In this document: in pieces, positions 1 to 12,168 of the stretch | Layout of the letters: each line of letters begins with the position of its first letter | How positions within the stretch are numbered: position 1 is the stretch's first letter | Assembly: GCA_963971535.1 (NCBI GenBank) | Contig: OZ020585.1 | Coordinates: 158,233,065-158,297,064 of the forward strand | DNA: 64,000 nt | Source: Notolepis coatsorum | Taxonomy: Eukaryota > Chordata > Actinopteri > Aulopiformes > Paralepididae | Direction of reading: 5' to 3' | Made by a program: the position numbers and the translations under genes | The notes under the pieces: generated by a model | Databases searched by the model: none | Seen by the model: the letters and a program-made list of their open reading frames with translations, nothing else | What the model was told of the DNA's origin: nothing

Positions 1-2008
1 GCCTGTCTGAAGTGTGGCTTATGTCGTTGTGTACAGTTCAGGTGATAGCTGCTTAGCTTGCGTGCTAGTTTGTGGCCTACTGTTAGCCAGTCAGCTGTTA
101 GCTGCAGCGCTAGCTCGTTGTGTTCACTAGGCTAGGAAACGTTAGCTTGTTGCTATCAGTCGGGAGCGGCTGTTAGCTTAATGCTACACTGTTGAACGTT
201 ACTGTGAGTATAACATGCCTTAAACACTCTGACTACGACGTCATCTTTGACAGAGGATGTTAGTTGACCCTACACCGGGTGCCATGCCAGCGAGGACTTC
301 GTCAACATGGAGAACGGCGGCTGGGTGGCGTAGCGGACATTACCCTCGTCACCAACGCAGGAGACGCCGGGTTCGACTCGGCTGTTCCGTTAACCAGTGT
401 TGCAGTCCTCTCGGCCTGCGCTCAGGGTGGAGGTAGGAGTCCTGACCGGACTTTAAACACTTCTTCTTTTCTTCCCTTCTAAATGTTTTGTAATAACAAT
501 GTTTTCCAAAACGTGTGTTGCTGCAATACATTGAGGATACAACGCGTGTTGTGTGTGAATTGTCTTGTTACTGATAGCTTCTCTCTACATAGAAAATCTG
601 CGTTGTTTTTTACATGTGTAAAAATGAACTGGTTAGTTGTGATGAGAACATGTGTGTTCATGTAACGTTTGTAACGTGGGTGAACTCACAACTAAGTGGG
701 TTAATTAACCTGTGAAGCTATGCTTAGTGACATGTGCTTGAGGAATGAATCCTTTTCTCAGCCTGTGATGACAATGAACAGCGTGTTCACATATTAACAG
801 GGGTACCTGTTCAACCTGGTTGTATCAAGGGTAAGGTAGGAGGGGTGACCAGTTTTTTCCTGGGCTTCCCCCCCTCCTCTCAGACATGTTTGTTTACAAT
901 ATATTGTGTCACTGTGTTTGTGGGGATACGATGTAACCCTCAGCTTAAACTGCTGGGGTTGTGCTTCTGCTTGGAAACGATTTTTTTCCTAGGGAAAAGG
1001 TTGTTTGGTCACTGTCATGTGTGCTTAGCAAGGCCTGTGGCCAATATGTAATCGAGGACTTATGTCTCTCGTTATGAAAAACGGCGTTCCTCTGTAGTAG
1101 AGTGTACTTTTGCCATTTGTTGTGATGAAGGGTTGTGTGTGTCGTTGAGATCTACAACTGGGTTAGATTTTGGCCCACAGAAGCACATGTGTAAGTCTGG
1201 TACCGGGGCTCTTAAAGGGGCCCTCTCTGTTCTGTGTTTTTTCCTTAGTAAAAATCAGATAGCAGGTTAGCACATGAGCTATGTGAAGCTGTTAAATGCT
1301 TCATGTAGCATGCTATGACTGGTGTCATGGCTCTGCTTTGTCATTACATCGTATCAGGGGTGAGGGGTCGTAAAGGGGTGAACTGGTAAACCTTTCTTCC
1401 CCTTTTCTGATTGGTCAGGGGTTAAAACCCCCTGTCCTTCAGGGTTCCTGTCACGTTGCTGTTTCGGCACGTTACAGGGTAGGGGGGGGGGGGGGTGAGT
1501 TTCCTTGTCCCACGTCCTGAAAGATTGGGCGTGTGCACCGCGGAAATTCCCCCGCCATAGAGTATGTCACTGAGCGTGTTTCTATTGGTAAGACTTCCGT
1601 GAGTTGTTCAGGTTCCATGTTATGGATCTGTTTCAGGGAGTTGTCAGAGCCTCCTCCTCACGAAGCTCCTCCTCAGGGAGAAGAGCCTTCTGTGAGTTCG
1701 GACCCTCCTTCCCAGTGAGGGAGCCTCCTCAGAGTTTCAGAGCCTCCTCCTCAGATTGTCAAGGTGAGTAGAACTTCAAAAAGGAGTTCTGCTCTATTGT
1801 ATGTGTATTCGATTCAATTCGATTATTGAGTGTGTATTGGTTCAGAGCCTCCTCCTTGGAGAGTCCTAACCCAAGTGTTACATACTGTAGCTCAATGTTG
1901 CAATATTTCTTTTCAATCTATACAGCTCGCGTGGGAAGTCTCTCTGGGGGTTCCCCGTCCTCTCCTTTTTGGAGTAGATGGACGGGGTATTGTTTAGGGT
2001 TTCCCTGA
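1..2008 (+). CDS. Candidate multi-exon gene inside large TIR element (left copy)
   Basis: I do not recognise the product. Candidate exons, each bounded by a good acceptor or donor and open in one frame: 1-41 (end of an exon, donor gtgata), 254-432 (acceptor ctttgacag, donor gtagga, 59 codons open), 762-830 (acceptor ccttttctcag, donor gtaagg), 1637-1763 (acceptor ctgtttcag, donor gtgagta) and 1926-2008 (acceptor ctatacag, ending in TGA). The 1637-1763 exon ends in phase 1 and joins in frame to the last one; the exon at 1-41 joins in phase 0 to 254-432. Exons 762-830, 1637-1763 and 1926-2008 recur with the same length and open frame in the inverted copy. The joins between 432 and 1637 are not resolved, so the chain is a proposal. 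The exon at 1637 is Ser/Pro-rich and partly repetitive, which can keep frames open by chance. Confidence 0.35.
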
Positions 2009-4021
2009 CTCCTCGCCTTACAGGTCTGTTGAGTCATGGGTTTCCCCCCGTCATAGGGGTACGTCACTCACCGTCCCCTCTTATGAAGTGTGGTTGACGG
2101 GGTGGTGTTTCCCTCAGCCGCGTCGCATGGGGCCCATGTCCGTATTATTTTATCTTTTTTCTGAAAAATTTTAAATTAAAAAATCGGCTTCTTGTCGTTC
2201 CCCAGGCGGCTTGGAGGAACCGTATCTGGTGTCTTGTTAGACTATCCATTGATGTGTTTTGGGTCTCGACATGTACATAGTGCTGGCTCTGGGTGTTTCT
2301 GATAGGAATCACGCATGAGGCTGGTGCGCCTTGGTTGCTCGTTATTAAAACAGCGTTTTTATAGGGCAACTGGGATGGAGTTTTTCTCTTCCGAGCGCCA
2401 GTTTACTAGGTTTGTCTCGACGAATTCTCGTTCATATCTGGGGGATGTTAACGGAATAGATCAAAGCATAGGTAGAGGGGTCTCACGCCCTTGGTGTGGG
2501 CCACTGAGCGCGGTACGAATGGGACCGTCTGGGTGGCGCCCTCTATAATGTTTTAGATCGACACGCGTACCTACCCCCCCTCCTGGAGTTGGTGATGTCG
2601 GCGTGATTAGGGCACGGGACTGGTTCTGGTCACGCTGATCCAGGTCCATTAACCCGTTGTCCGCCAGGGACGCAGATCTTCTGTTCTGGTACCCTGAGGG
2701 ACTTGTGCTTTTTTCAGGGGGAAAAATGCTGGGTCGGCCCGGGTGTCACAGGGTTTGATATTATGGAGATGTTCGTTCTCCATTCTTTTCGCCTCTCTCT
2801 TCTCCCGCTTACGCATGGCTGAGAGGGGGCTGTTGAGGTGATTTTTATAGTACTCATCTGGCATCCCTGTGTACGTTGCGGTCCGCCGGGTCCGGTCCGA
2901 AGTCGTTTTCGTCGACCCGTACGCCTGGGATAACCCCTTTTTGAAAACTGAAACACTTGTACTGCGGTATAGCCAGTGTATACCCGCAGGTGTGTTTTGG
3001 AGTTTTTTCCTGAGGGGTTATAGGAACAACCACCGCATGTTGAACCAAGAGGGTGCTTGATTCCCTGGTGTGTTGGAGCGGAGTCAACTCCCGGGTTACC
3101 CGGTTGAGTGTGCCCCTGCACATTCATGACCTCTGCCAATCATGTCAGCCTTCTCTGCCTCTGCCCCTCTAGAGCGTCGGGGATCTTTTGGTGGAGGCTT
3201 TGACATGGTGCTCAAACAATGCCAGCATACACCCCTTCCGCCGGGGTGCTGTTTTCAGTTGACCCCTTTGGCGCCTGTCTTGTCCGCAGTGTTCCAGGCT
3301 GGGGTCAGGTGCCTGCTGCCTGGATTGAGGGATCGGCCTCTTCTGGAGGTCGTCTTCCCGGTGCGCTGCCTGCTCCCGCTATAGTGTAGCCTCTTGAGTG
3401 CTTCGAGTTACAGCCATGCTGACTGCCTGAGTATGCCAGGGTCAGTGTGCCAGGCGGCATGCTAGTGGGGGGAAGGGCCCGCTCTTGGATGGGCCCTGTC
3501 TGAATACGCTGGCGATGTGGGGAGCGGTGTCACTAGTGACCGCCTGGTGAGGTTGTGATGCTGTGGCGTCATTGGCCTCTCCGGGCCCCCTTTTTCCAGG
3601 GGGATCCAGTCCCTTCTGGGTCTGGGTCTTCCTTCGCGCTCCGCTGCTACGGCCTTCCCACGGGGTTGAGTTTGCTCTTGACCCCGTGATTTTGGGGGCG
3701 GTAACGAGGTTGTTACTTCCGTTCGTTCCCCCGGTGGCATGCGGGTTGTGCGTGTGCGTAGTCGTGGAGTTAAGCCACGGTCTGCTCACCCTGTGCGTTG
3801 AGTTGCTCGAGTTCCTCTTCGCACGGTCGGATCCGTCTCCCTCCCGTCCTCCAATAGGGAGGGTGTCCCTCCATTAGGGAGTGTCGGGGGGCTCGGTCCT
3901 CCCCGGTTCTGATGGTTGTGGGGGGCCTCAGTGGGGTACATTTGTCGAGCTTCAGCTCCCGCTCCCGCTCAGCTCCCGTTGTGCAGATTGACGCTGAGCG
4001 GCAGCTAATACGATATAGAAC
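1..4021 (-). mobile_element. Large TIR element, left copy, truncated by window start
   Basis: This stretch is the inverted counterpart of 7641-14823. Position 1 pairs with about 14823 and the inner end (3982-4021) pairs with the TIR at 7641-7680, with several substitutions. It lacks the ~3.3 kb of tandem modules found in the other copy (9147-12470) but keeps a ~280-bp segment at 254-536 that the other copy has lost. The end carries the same gacgctgagcg motif as the other TIRs. The superfamily is not recognised: no DDE transposase is visible. The two copies differ by scattered substitutions and small indels, so they are not a recent duplication. Confidence 0.75.
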
Positions 4022-4314
4022 GATAGGTTATGAATATAACCGTAGTTCTATGAGTATTAGTGACACTCAGCGTCTGGACGCCACTGCGGCCCTTGATCTT
4101 ACCTTGTGGTGAAATGATTGAGAAGGAGATGAGTGTGTGGCCACACCCCTGCTTATGTAGGTAGCAGATGGGGGTGTGGCCAGACGGATGTTGGTATGTA
4201 AAGGTACATTTGTGAGTTTTTATTCAGTGCACGTCACTGGAGTGAGATATGTGCAGATTGACGCTGAGCGTCACTAATACTCATAGAACTACGGTTATAT
4301 TCATAACCTATCGT
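4019..4314. mobile_element. Short palindrome-ended TIR element related to the large element
   Basis: A ~296-bp unit with ~55-bp near-perfect terminal inverted repeats (4019-4074 and 4259-4314). Each TIR contains an internal hairpin (ggttat-gaat-ataacc) and the motif shared with the large element (gttctatg ... ctcagcgtc). The interior (4116-4262) is the same subterminal segment found at the outer end of the large element (15615-15750), with inverted arms ggccacacccc/ggggtgtggcc. It looks like a non-autonomous deletion derivative. It abuts the end of the left large copy directly. Confidence 0.7.
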
Positions 4315-4500
4315 TAACCCTTTCACTACCACACTGCATATGGTTAACCCTTTCACTACCACACTACAGAAGGTTAACCCTTTCACTGCCAACTACATAA
4401 GGTTAACCATTTCACTACCACACAACAAAGGGTTAACCCTTTCACAACCACTACATAAGGTTAACCCTTTCACTACCACACTACATAAGGTTAACCATGA
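4315..4500. repeat. Minisatellite of about 28-30 bp (ggttaaccctttcactacca type)
   Basis: About six imperfect tandem copies of a unit containing ttaaccctttcact followed by a variable accaca(c)tacataa part. The array begins exactly where the short TIR element ends. A diverged array of the same core motif lies at 53783-53950. Confidence 0.85.
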
Positions 4501-5009
4501 AATGTAGTTAAACATGTAACTGAAACTATGTGTGATTAACTGCTCCCCCAACTGATCTCTTAACCTGTTCCACCCCAGGTGAAAATCTGCATAAAATGTA
4601 TACCTAGGTAAATGGAATATTGCTCCACTTCTACAAGGGCTATTTGCATATTCTTGGTATCTAGGAACATCTATGGACCTCAGTGAATGTATTCTCAGTG
4701 TCAGAAATATTGTGTCTATTACTAGGCTTGCTTAAATTGTGATGAAACAAAGGAAAATATGAATTATGATTTTTCTTTTCATCTTTGACAGTGAATAACA
4801 CCATGATAATAATGACCAGACCTCGTCCAGTACCCTCTTGAGATCATGTGTACAAAAGATCTAAGGAAATTAATAAACGGAAGATGATAAAACCAAAGGT
4901 TCTGTATATACAGTACTGAATTCTCCCATCCGGACCAATGCAATTTGAAATATTATTATAGAATATAGAATATTTGCTTATACATTACCTTATTATAGCC
5001 AATTCGCAC

Positions 5010-5132
<123 letters not shown>

Positions 5133-5452
5133 GTATCTTTCAAATGCTCGTCAATACAGTCAATTTGTATTTAGCATCACCAGGCATGCATAATAACAGA
5201 TAATAATATCTACTGTAATCGACTGTACTTTTTTATTTTTCTCATAGTGCAAGCATTTTGAAACTAATTTCAGATCTAGTTGTTCCTATATGCTAACAAT
5301 ATGGAGGAGAAACTAACTGCGTTTCAATATTTGTCAAATCGTTACCTTTTGTGGCTTATTATCAAGAATAATAACATTTATTGACATATTCCATAATTCA
5401 ACTCAGAACTTTGAACCCCCATAGAATTTGAAGGGAAATGTAGTTTGAAAAA

Positions 5453-5569
5453 ATGTCAACGCTCATCGACAGCCCTGAGTGCCCTCGACAAAATGCAAAA
5501 TACAATTTGCGGTTTTTTTATATTTCCAAAATGGTCGCCGGCTCGGATAGACTTCTTCAAAATGAGAAG
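5453..5569 (+). CDS. Candidate first exon in repeat unit U
   Basis: An ATG at 5453 opens a 39-codon frame (starts MSTLIDSPEC, ends LLQNEK) that runs exactly to an AAG|GTAAAA splice-donor-like site. Eight bases upstream lies gggaaatgtagtt, the reverse complement of the ACTACAnnTCCC core-promoter motif known from vertebrate promoters. The same exon is repeated at 12169-12285; the one coding difference noticed (tcg versus tcc) is synonymous. No downstream exon is identified and I do not recognise the peptide. It may be a promoter plus exon 1 captured from a gene. Confidence 0.35.
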
Positions 5570-5665
5570 GTAAAACCTTATTATGACACTTTTAACCTAT
5601 TGCTAACCTATTGCCAACCTAACGTTTTACATTCTACATGCTTTTGTGACATAGTAGTGATGTTA

Positions 5666-5811
5666 ATACTTGAAAACGGTTGATTTTAAAATCACAAATT
5701 ATTTTCATAACTCATAAAAATATGCCTATATGATCATAATGTCAAAAGGGGTCGGTACCGACCCCGTGGGGGGGAACAGGATCTCTTAAGAGTCTGACTC
5801 TTAACCACCAA
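5666..5811. other. Short spacer with two perfect or near-perfect palindromes
   Basis: Contains an 18-bp perfect palindrome at 5748-5765 (ggggtcggtaccgacccc) and a near-perfect one around 5783-5801 (ttaagagtc-t-gactcttaa). No ORF. Confidence 0.6.
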
Positions 5812-5822
5812 AACAGTAGGTT

Positions 5823-7187
5823 ATGAATATAACCGTGTTCTATGAGTATAGTGATGCTAAATCAACCGTTTTCTCTCTTCTCTCCTTCCTTTCTAAAACA
5901 CTTGAACGTGCTGTATCCAACCAACTTACTGCTTATCTCTTACAGAATGACCTCCTAGACCCTAATCAGTCAGGCTTCAGGACTGGTCACTCCACAGAGA
6001 CAGCCCTCATTGCGGTCACAGAGGCACTTCACTTAGCAAAAGCGAAAGGCCTCTCCTCTGTCCTGATTCTCCTAGATCTATCTGCAGCCTTCGACACAGT
6101 CAACCACCAGATCCTCCTTGCGGCCCTCGCAGGAATGGGAGTGGCTGGCTCTGCGCTGACATGGCTGTCATCATACCTCAATGACCGCTTCTACCAAGTG
6201 TCATGGAGAGGGACCCTGTCGGCCACCCGCCCCCTGCGGACGGGTGTCCCCCAGGGCTCGGTTTTAGGACCCCTTCTCTTCTCCCTCTACACTAAATCAC
6301 TGGGTAACATTATCACGTCTCATGGCTTCTCCTACCATTGTTATGCCGACGATACTCAACTCTTCCTCTCCTTCCCTCCCTCAGATATCCACGTCTCTGA
6401 GCGGATCTCGGCCTGTCTGTCCGACATCTCCGCCTGGATGACGTCCAACCACCTCAAACTGAACATAAGCAAAACAGAATTGCTCCACCTGCCGGCCAAA
6501 TCCTCCCCCCTAACCGACCTTTCAATCACAGTCGAGAATGCAGCTGTGACTGCGTCCCCGACCGCCAAGAACCTCGGTGTTGTCCTCGACGACCAGTTGA
6601 ACTTCTCTGCTCACATCGCAGCGACAACCAGAACCTGCCGATTCCTCCTGAGCAACGTCAGAAGGATCCGCCCCTTCCTGACAAAAGAAGCCACCCAACT
6701 CCTCGTCCAATCAACAGTCATCTCCCGCCTCGACTACTGCAATGCACTGCTCGCTGGCCTCCCGGCCACTGCCACTAAGCCTCTTCAACTCATTCAGAAC
6801 GCAGCGGCCCGCCTGATCTCAAACCTACCGAAGTCGGCCCATGTCACCCCACTTCTTAGGGACCTGCACTGGCTCCCCATTGCTGCACGAATCCGCTTCA
6901 AGGCCCTCGACCTAGCATACCGTGCGGCAAAGGGAATCGCTCCCGCCTACCTCCGGTCAATGGTCTCTAACTACACACCCTCAAGACCCCTACGCTCTCC
7001 ATCTTCTGGCCGCCTCAGACCTACTCCTATCCAAGCTCCGGGAGGGTCATCAAAGAGAAGTCGCCTATTCTCAGTCCTTGCCCCACAATGGTGGAATGAA
7101 CTACCCACCCCAGTTAGGACAGCCGAATCACGTCCAATCTTTCGCCGTCGACTAAAGACGCACTTCTTCAACCATTATCTGAATTAA
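5823..7187 (+). CDS. L2-type LINE reverse transcriptase, C-terminal part
   Basis: A 454-codon open frame; the first ~14 codons, including the ATG, come from the TIR element into which the LINE inserted, so the start is an artefact. The LINE part begins near SKTLERAVSNQL and carries the RT palm: LDLSAAFDTVNH (about residues 84-95), GVPQGSVLGPLL (141-152) and the catalytic YADD (174-177), followed by the thumb and the C-terminal region with a conserved W-N-LP motif. The missing N-terminus would hold the apurinic endonuclease and RT fingers. Function in intact elements: target-primed reverse transcription. No stop or frameshift inside, so the insertion is fairly young, but it cannot be autonomous. 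Confidence 0.88.
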   Translation: MNITVFYEYSDAKSTVFSLLSFLSKTLERAVSNQLTAYLLQNDLLDPNQSGFRTGHSTETALIAVTEALHLAKAKGLSSVLILLDLSAAFDTVNHQILLAALAGMGVAGSALTWLSSYLNDRFYQVSWRGTLSATRPLRTGVPQGSVLGPLLFSLYTKSLGNIITSHGFSYHCYADDTQLFLSFPPSDIHVSERISACLSDISAWMTSNHLKLNISKTELLHLPAKSSPLTDLSITVENAAVTASPTAKNLGVVLDDQLNFSAHIAATTRTCRFLLSNVRRIRPFLTKEATQLLVQSTVISRLDYCNALLAGLPATATKPLQLIQNAAARLISNLPKSAHVTPLLRDLHWLPIAARIRFKALDLAYRAAKGIAPAYLRSMVSNYTPSRPLRSPSSGRLRPTPIQAPGGSSKRSRLFSVLAPQWWNELPTPVRTAESRPIFRRRLKTHFFNHYLN

Positions 7188-7407
7188 ATAAAAAAACTAT
7201 AAAAAAAACTAAAATCTAACCCTAACTAACCGTACTGTCATGCACTTGTCCTAATAAACTAACCTACACTGTAGCACTCAACACTTTGATGAACATTGTT
7301 ACTCAGCTGATAGAGTTGTGCCCTTCCTGATGGCTTGTCGTACAGAACTTGTAAGTCGCTTTGGATAAAAGCGTCAGCTAAATGACTAAATGTAAATGTA
7401 AATGTAT
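5863..7407 (+). mobile_element. L2-type LINE, 5'-truncated
   Basis: Consists of the C-terminal part of a reverse transcriptase ORF plus a 3' UTR that ends in the well-known fish L2 tail (gtcgctttggataaaagcg, then repeated atgtaa units). It starts directly inside the host element's left TIR region, as expected for a 5'-truncated target-primed insertion. The matching 3' end recurs at 9793-10243. Confidence 0.85.
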
Positions 7408-7640
7408 ATTGCACATATCTCACTCCAGTGCATGTGCACTGAATAAAAACTCACAATGTACCTTTACATACCAACATCCGTCTGGCCACACCCCCATCTG
7501 CTACCTATATAAGCAGGGGTGTGGCCACACACTCATCTCCTTCTCAATCTTTCACCACAAGGTAAGATCAAGGGCCGCAGTGGCGTCCTGACGCTGAGCG
7601 TCACTATACTCATAGAACACGGTTATATTCATAACCTACT

Positions 7641-7680
7641 GTTCTATGTCGTAGAGCTTCCGCTCAGCGTCATATTGCAC
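7641..7680 (+). repeat. Left TIR of large element (40 bp)
   Basis: Exact reverse complement of 15749-15788, checked base by base. Contains the cgctcagcg motif shared with the short TIR elements. Confidence 0.9.
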
Positions 7681-9146
7681 AACAGGAGCTGAGCGGGAGC
7701 TGACGCTCGACAAATGTACCCCACTGAGGCCCCCCACAACCATCAGAACCTGGGAGGACCGAGCCCCCCGACCCTCCCTAATGGAGGGATACCCTCCCTA
7801 TTGGAGGACGGGAGGGAGACGGATCCGACCGTGTGAAGAGGAACTCGAGCAACTTAACGCACAGGATGAGCAGACCGTGGCTTGACCCCACGACTACGCA
7901 CACGCACAACCCGCATGCCACCAGGGAACAAACGGAAGGAACAAACCTCGTTACCGCACCCAAAATCACGGGGTCAAGAGCAAAGCTCAACCCCGTGGCA
8001 AGGCCGTAGCAGCGGAGCGCGAAGGAAGACTCAGACCCAGAAGGGACTGGATCCCCCCGGAAAAAGGGGGCCCGGAGAGGCCAATGACGGTCGCCACAGC
8101 ATCAAGACCTCACCAGGCGGTCACTAGTGACACCGCCCCCCCACATCGCCAGCGTATTCGGACAGGGCCCATCCAAGAGCAGGCCCTTCCCCACACTAGC
8201 ACGCCCCCTGGCTCACTGACCCTGGCATACTCAGGCAGTCAGCATGGCTGTAACTCGAAGCACTCAAGAGGCTACACTACAGTGGGAGCAGGCAGCGCAC
8301 CGGGGAGACGACCTCCAGAAGAGGCCGATCCCTCAATCCAGGCAGCAGGCACTTGACCCGAGCCTGGAGCACTGCGGACGAGACAGGCGCCAAAGGGGTC
8401 AACTGAAAACAGCACCCCGGCGGAAGGGGCGTATGCTGGCATTGTTGAGCACCATGTCAAAGCCTCCACCAAAAATCCCAGACGCTCTAGAGGGGCCGAG
8501 GCAGAGAAGGCTGACACGATTGGCAGACGTCATGAACGTGCAGGGGCACACTCAACCGGGTAACCCGGGAGTTGACTCCGCTCCAACACACCAGGGAATC
8601 AACCACCCTCTTGGTTCAACATGCGGTGGTTGTTCCTATAACCCCTCAGGAAAAAACTCCAAAACACACCTGCGGGTATACACTGGCTATACCGCAGTAC
8701 AAGTGTTTTAGTTTTCAAAAAGGGGTTATCCCAGGCCTACGGGTCGACGAAAAACCGGGTGGACCGGGCCCGGTGGACCGGGACGTACACAGGGATGCCA
8801 GAGGAGTACTATAAAAACCACCTCAACAGCCCCCTCTCAGCCATGTGTAAGCGGGAGAAGAGAGGGGCGAAAAGAATGGAGAACGAACATCTCCATAATA
8901 TCAAACCCTGTGACACCCGGGCCGACCCGGCATTTTCCCACGTGAAAAAAGCACAAGTCCCTCAGGGTACCAGAACAGCAGTCGGGTTAACTGACCTGGA
9001 CCAGCGTGACTAGAACCAGTCCCGTGCCCTAATCACGCCGACATCCCCAACTCTAGGAGGGGGGGGGGTAGGTACGTGTGTCGATCTAAAACATTATAGA
9101 GGGCGCCACCCAGACGGTCCCGTTCGTACCGTGCTCAGTGGCCCAC
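7681..9146. other. Interior of large element, GC-rich, no recognised gene
   Basis: Pairs in inverted orientation with 2490-3981. Several frames of 60-155 codons are open in each copy, but the frames drift apart through 1-bp indels (for example around 8470 versus 3185), which argues against conserved coding. Nothing recognised. Confidence 0.5.
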
Positions 9147-9542
9147 TTCTACAAGGGCTATTTGCATATTCTTGGTATCTAGGAACATCTATGGACCTCA
9201 GTGAATGTATTCTCAGTGTCAGAAATATTGTGTCTATTACTAGGCTTGCTTAAATTGTGATGAAACAAAGGAAAATATGAATTATGATTTTTCTTTTCAT
9301 CTTTGACAGTGAATAACACCATGATAATAATGACCAGACTTAAAAACTGCCACTGACCTCGTCCAGTACCCTCTTGAGATCATGTGTACAAAAGATCTAA
9401 GGAAATTAATAAAGGGAAGATGATAAAACCAAAGGTTCTGTATATACAGTACTGAATTCTCCCATCCGGACCAATGCAATTTGAAATATTATTATAGAAT
9501 ATAGAATATTTGCTTATACATTACCTTATTATAGCCAATTCG

Positions 9543-9718
<176 letters not shown>

Positions 9719-9792
9719 GTATCTTTCAAATGCCCAAGTTCAATTTGTATTTAGCATCACCAGGCATGCATAATAACAGATAATAATATCTA

Positions 9793-10243
9793 CGGTCAAT
9801 GGTCTCTAACTACACACCCTCAAGACCCCTACGCTCTGCATCTTCTGGCCGCCTCAGACCTACTCCTATCCAAGCTCCGGGAGGGTCATCAAAGAGAAGT
9901 CGCCTATTCTCAGTCCTTGCCCCACAATGGTGGAATGAACTACCCACCCCAGTTAGGACAGCCGAAACACGTCCAATCTTTCGCCGTCGACTAAAGACAC
10001 ACTTCTTCAACCATTATCTGAATTAAAAAAAAAAAAAAAAAAAAAAAAAACTAACCCTAACTAACCATACTGTCATGCACTTGTCCTAATAAACTAACCT
10101 ACACTGTAGCACTCAACACTTTGATGAACATTGTTACTCAGCTGATAGAGATGTGCTCTTCCTGATGGCTTGTCGTACAGAACTTGTAAGTCGCTTTGGA
10201 TAAAAGCGTCAGCTAAATGACTAAATGTAAAATGTAAATGTAC
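9793..10243 (+). mobile_element. L2-type LINE, 3' fragment inside U copy 1
   Basis: Carries the last 75 codons of the same reverse transcriptase ORF as at 5823-7187 (frame 9799-10026, ending HFFNHYLN), an A-rich stretch, and the same 3' tail (gtcgctttggataaaagcg, atgtaa repeats). It interrupts U between atctac and the T-run that follow each other in the other U copies. It is too short to be functional. Confidence 0.9.
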
Positions 10244-10907
10244 TTTTTTTATTTTTCTCATAGTGCAAGCATTTTGAAACTAATTTCAGATCTAGTTGTT
10301 CCTATATGCTAACAATATGGAGGAGAAACTAACTGCGTTTCAATATTGGACCAGCGTGACCAGAACCAGTCCCGTGCCCTAATCACACCGACATCCCCAA
10401 CTCTAGGAGGGGGGGGGGGGGGGGGGGGGTAGGTACGCGTGTCGATCTAAAACATTATAGAGGGCACCACCCAGACGGTCCCGTTCGTACCGCGCTCAGT
10501 GGCTCCACTTCTACAAGGGCTATTTGCATATTCTTGGTATCTAGGAACAACTATGGACCTCAGTGAATGTATTCTCAGTGTCAGAAATATTGTGTCTATT
10601 ACTAGGCTTGCTTAAATTGTGATGAAACAAAGGAAAATATTAATTATGATTTTTCTTTTCATCTTTGACAGTGAATAACACCATGATAATAATGACCAGA
10701 CTTAAAAACTACCACTGACCTCGTCCAGTACCCTCTTGAGATCATGTGTACAAAAGATCTAAGGAAATTAATAAAGGGTAGATGATAAAACCAAAGGTTC
10801 TGTATATACAGTACTGAATTCTCCCATCCGGACCAATGCAATTTGAAATATTATTATAGAATATAGAATATTTGCTTATACATTACCTTATTATAGCCAA
10901 TTCGCAC

Positions 10908-11014
<107 letters not shown>

Positions 11015-11756
11015 GTATCTTTCAAATGCCCAAGTTCAATTTGGATTTAGCATCACCAGGCATGCATAATAACAGATAATAATATCTACTGTAATCGACT
11101 GTACTTTTTTTATTTTTCTCATAGTGCAAGCATTTTGAAACTAATTTCAGATCTAGTTGTTCCTATATGCTAACAATATGGAGGAGAAACTAACTGCGTT
11201 TCAATATTGGACCAGCGTGACCAGAACCAGTCCCGTGCCCTAATCACGCTGACATCCCCAACTCTAGGAGGGGGGGGGTAGGTACGCGTGTCGATCTAAA
11301 ACATTATGAGGGCGCCACCCAGACGGTCCCGTTCGTACCGCGCTCAGTGGCTCCACTTCTACAAGGGCTATTTGCATATTCTTGGTATCTAGGAACAACT
11401 ATGGACCTCAGTGAATGTATTCTCAGTGTCAGAAATATTGTGTCTATTACTAGGCTTGCTTAAATTGTGATGAAACAAAAGAAAATATTAATTATGATTT
11501 TTCTTTTCATCTTTGACAGTGAATAACACCATGATAATAATGACCAGACTTAATAAACTGCCACTGACCTCGTCCAGTACCCTCTTGAGATCATGTGTAC
11601 AAAAGATCTAAGGAAATTAATAAAGGGAAGATGATAAAACCAAAGGTTCTGTATATACAGTACTGAATTCTCCCATCCGGACCAATGCAATTTGAAATAT
11701 TATTATAGAATATAGAATATTTGCTTATACATTACCTTATTATAGCCAATTCGCAC

Positions 11757-11759
<3 letters not shown>

Positions 11760-11840
<81 letters not shown>
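11760..11840. repeat. (TA)n microsatellite, U copy 3
   Basis: About 40 TA dinucleotides. Confidence 0.98.
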
Positions 11841-11845
<5 letters not shown>

Positions 11846-12168
11846 GTATCTTTCAAATGCCCGAGTTCAATTTGGATTTAGCATCACCAGGCATGCATAA
11901 TAACAGATAATAATATCTACTGTAATCGACTGTACTTTTTTTTATTTTTCTCATAGTGCAAGCATTTTGAAACTAATTTCAGATCTAGTTGTTGTTCCTA
12001 TATTCTAACAATATGGAGGAGAAACTAACTGCGTTTCAATATTTGTCAAATCGTTACCTTTTGTGGCTTATTATCAAGAATAATAACATTTATTGACATA
12101 TTCCATAATTCAACTCAGAACTTTGAACCCCCATAGAACTTGAAGGGAAATGTAGTTTGTTTGAAAAA

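Larger units (their letters stand above)
5812..7643. mobile_element. Second short palindrome-ended TIR element, split by an L2 LINE
   Basis: The left TIR (5812-5862, aacagtagg start, hairpin ggttatgaatataacc) pairs with the right TIR (7590-7643). The interior at ~7408-7590 is the reverse complement of the subterminal segment at 15615-15750 (hairpin arms and tatata included). The L2 LINE at about 5863-7407 is inserted between the left TIR and this interior. Its right end touches the TIR of the large element at 7641. Confidence 0.75.

Noticed and set aside
326..379. A-box-like tggcgtagcgg and B-box-like ggttcgactc, as in a tRNA-derived SINE
   Set aside because: They lie inside a fully open candidate exon (254-432) with its own splice sites, and related sequence continues beyond the supposed SINE end, so chance resemblance is more likely.
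264..482. 72-codon ORF at the left edge
   Set aside because: Overlaps the candidate exon in another frame and reads through its splice donor.
2714..3139. Frames conserved in part between large-element copies (141 and 155 codons, 2714-3139 and 8244-8711)
   Set aside because: One-base indels put the copies in different frames over much of the length; no motif.
4315..4500. Regular ~29-bp repeats resembling a CRISPR array
   Set aside because: Units are contiguous and imperfect, without unique spacers; eukaryotic minisatellite.
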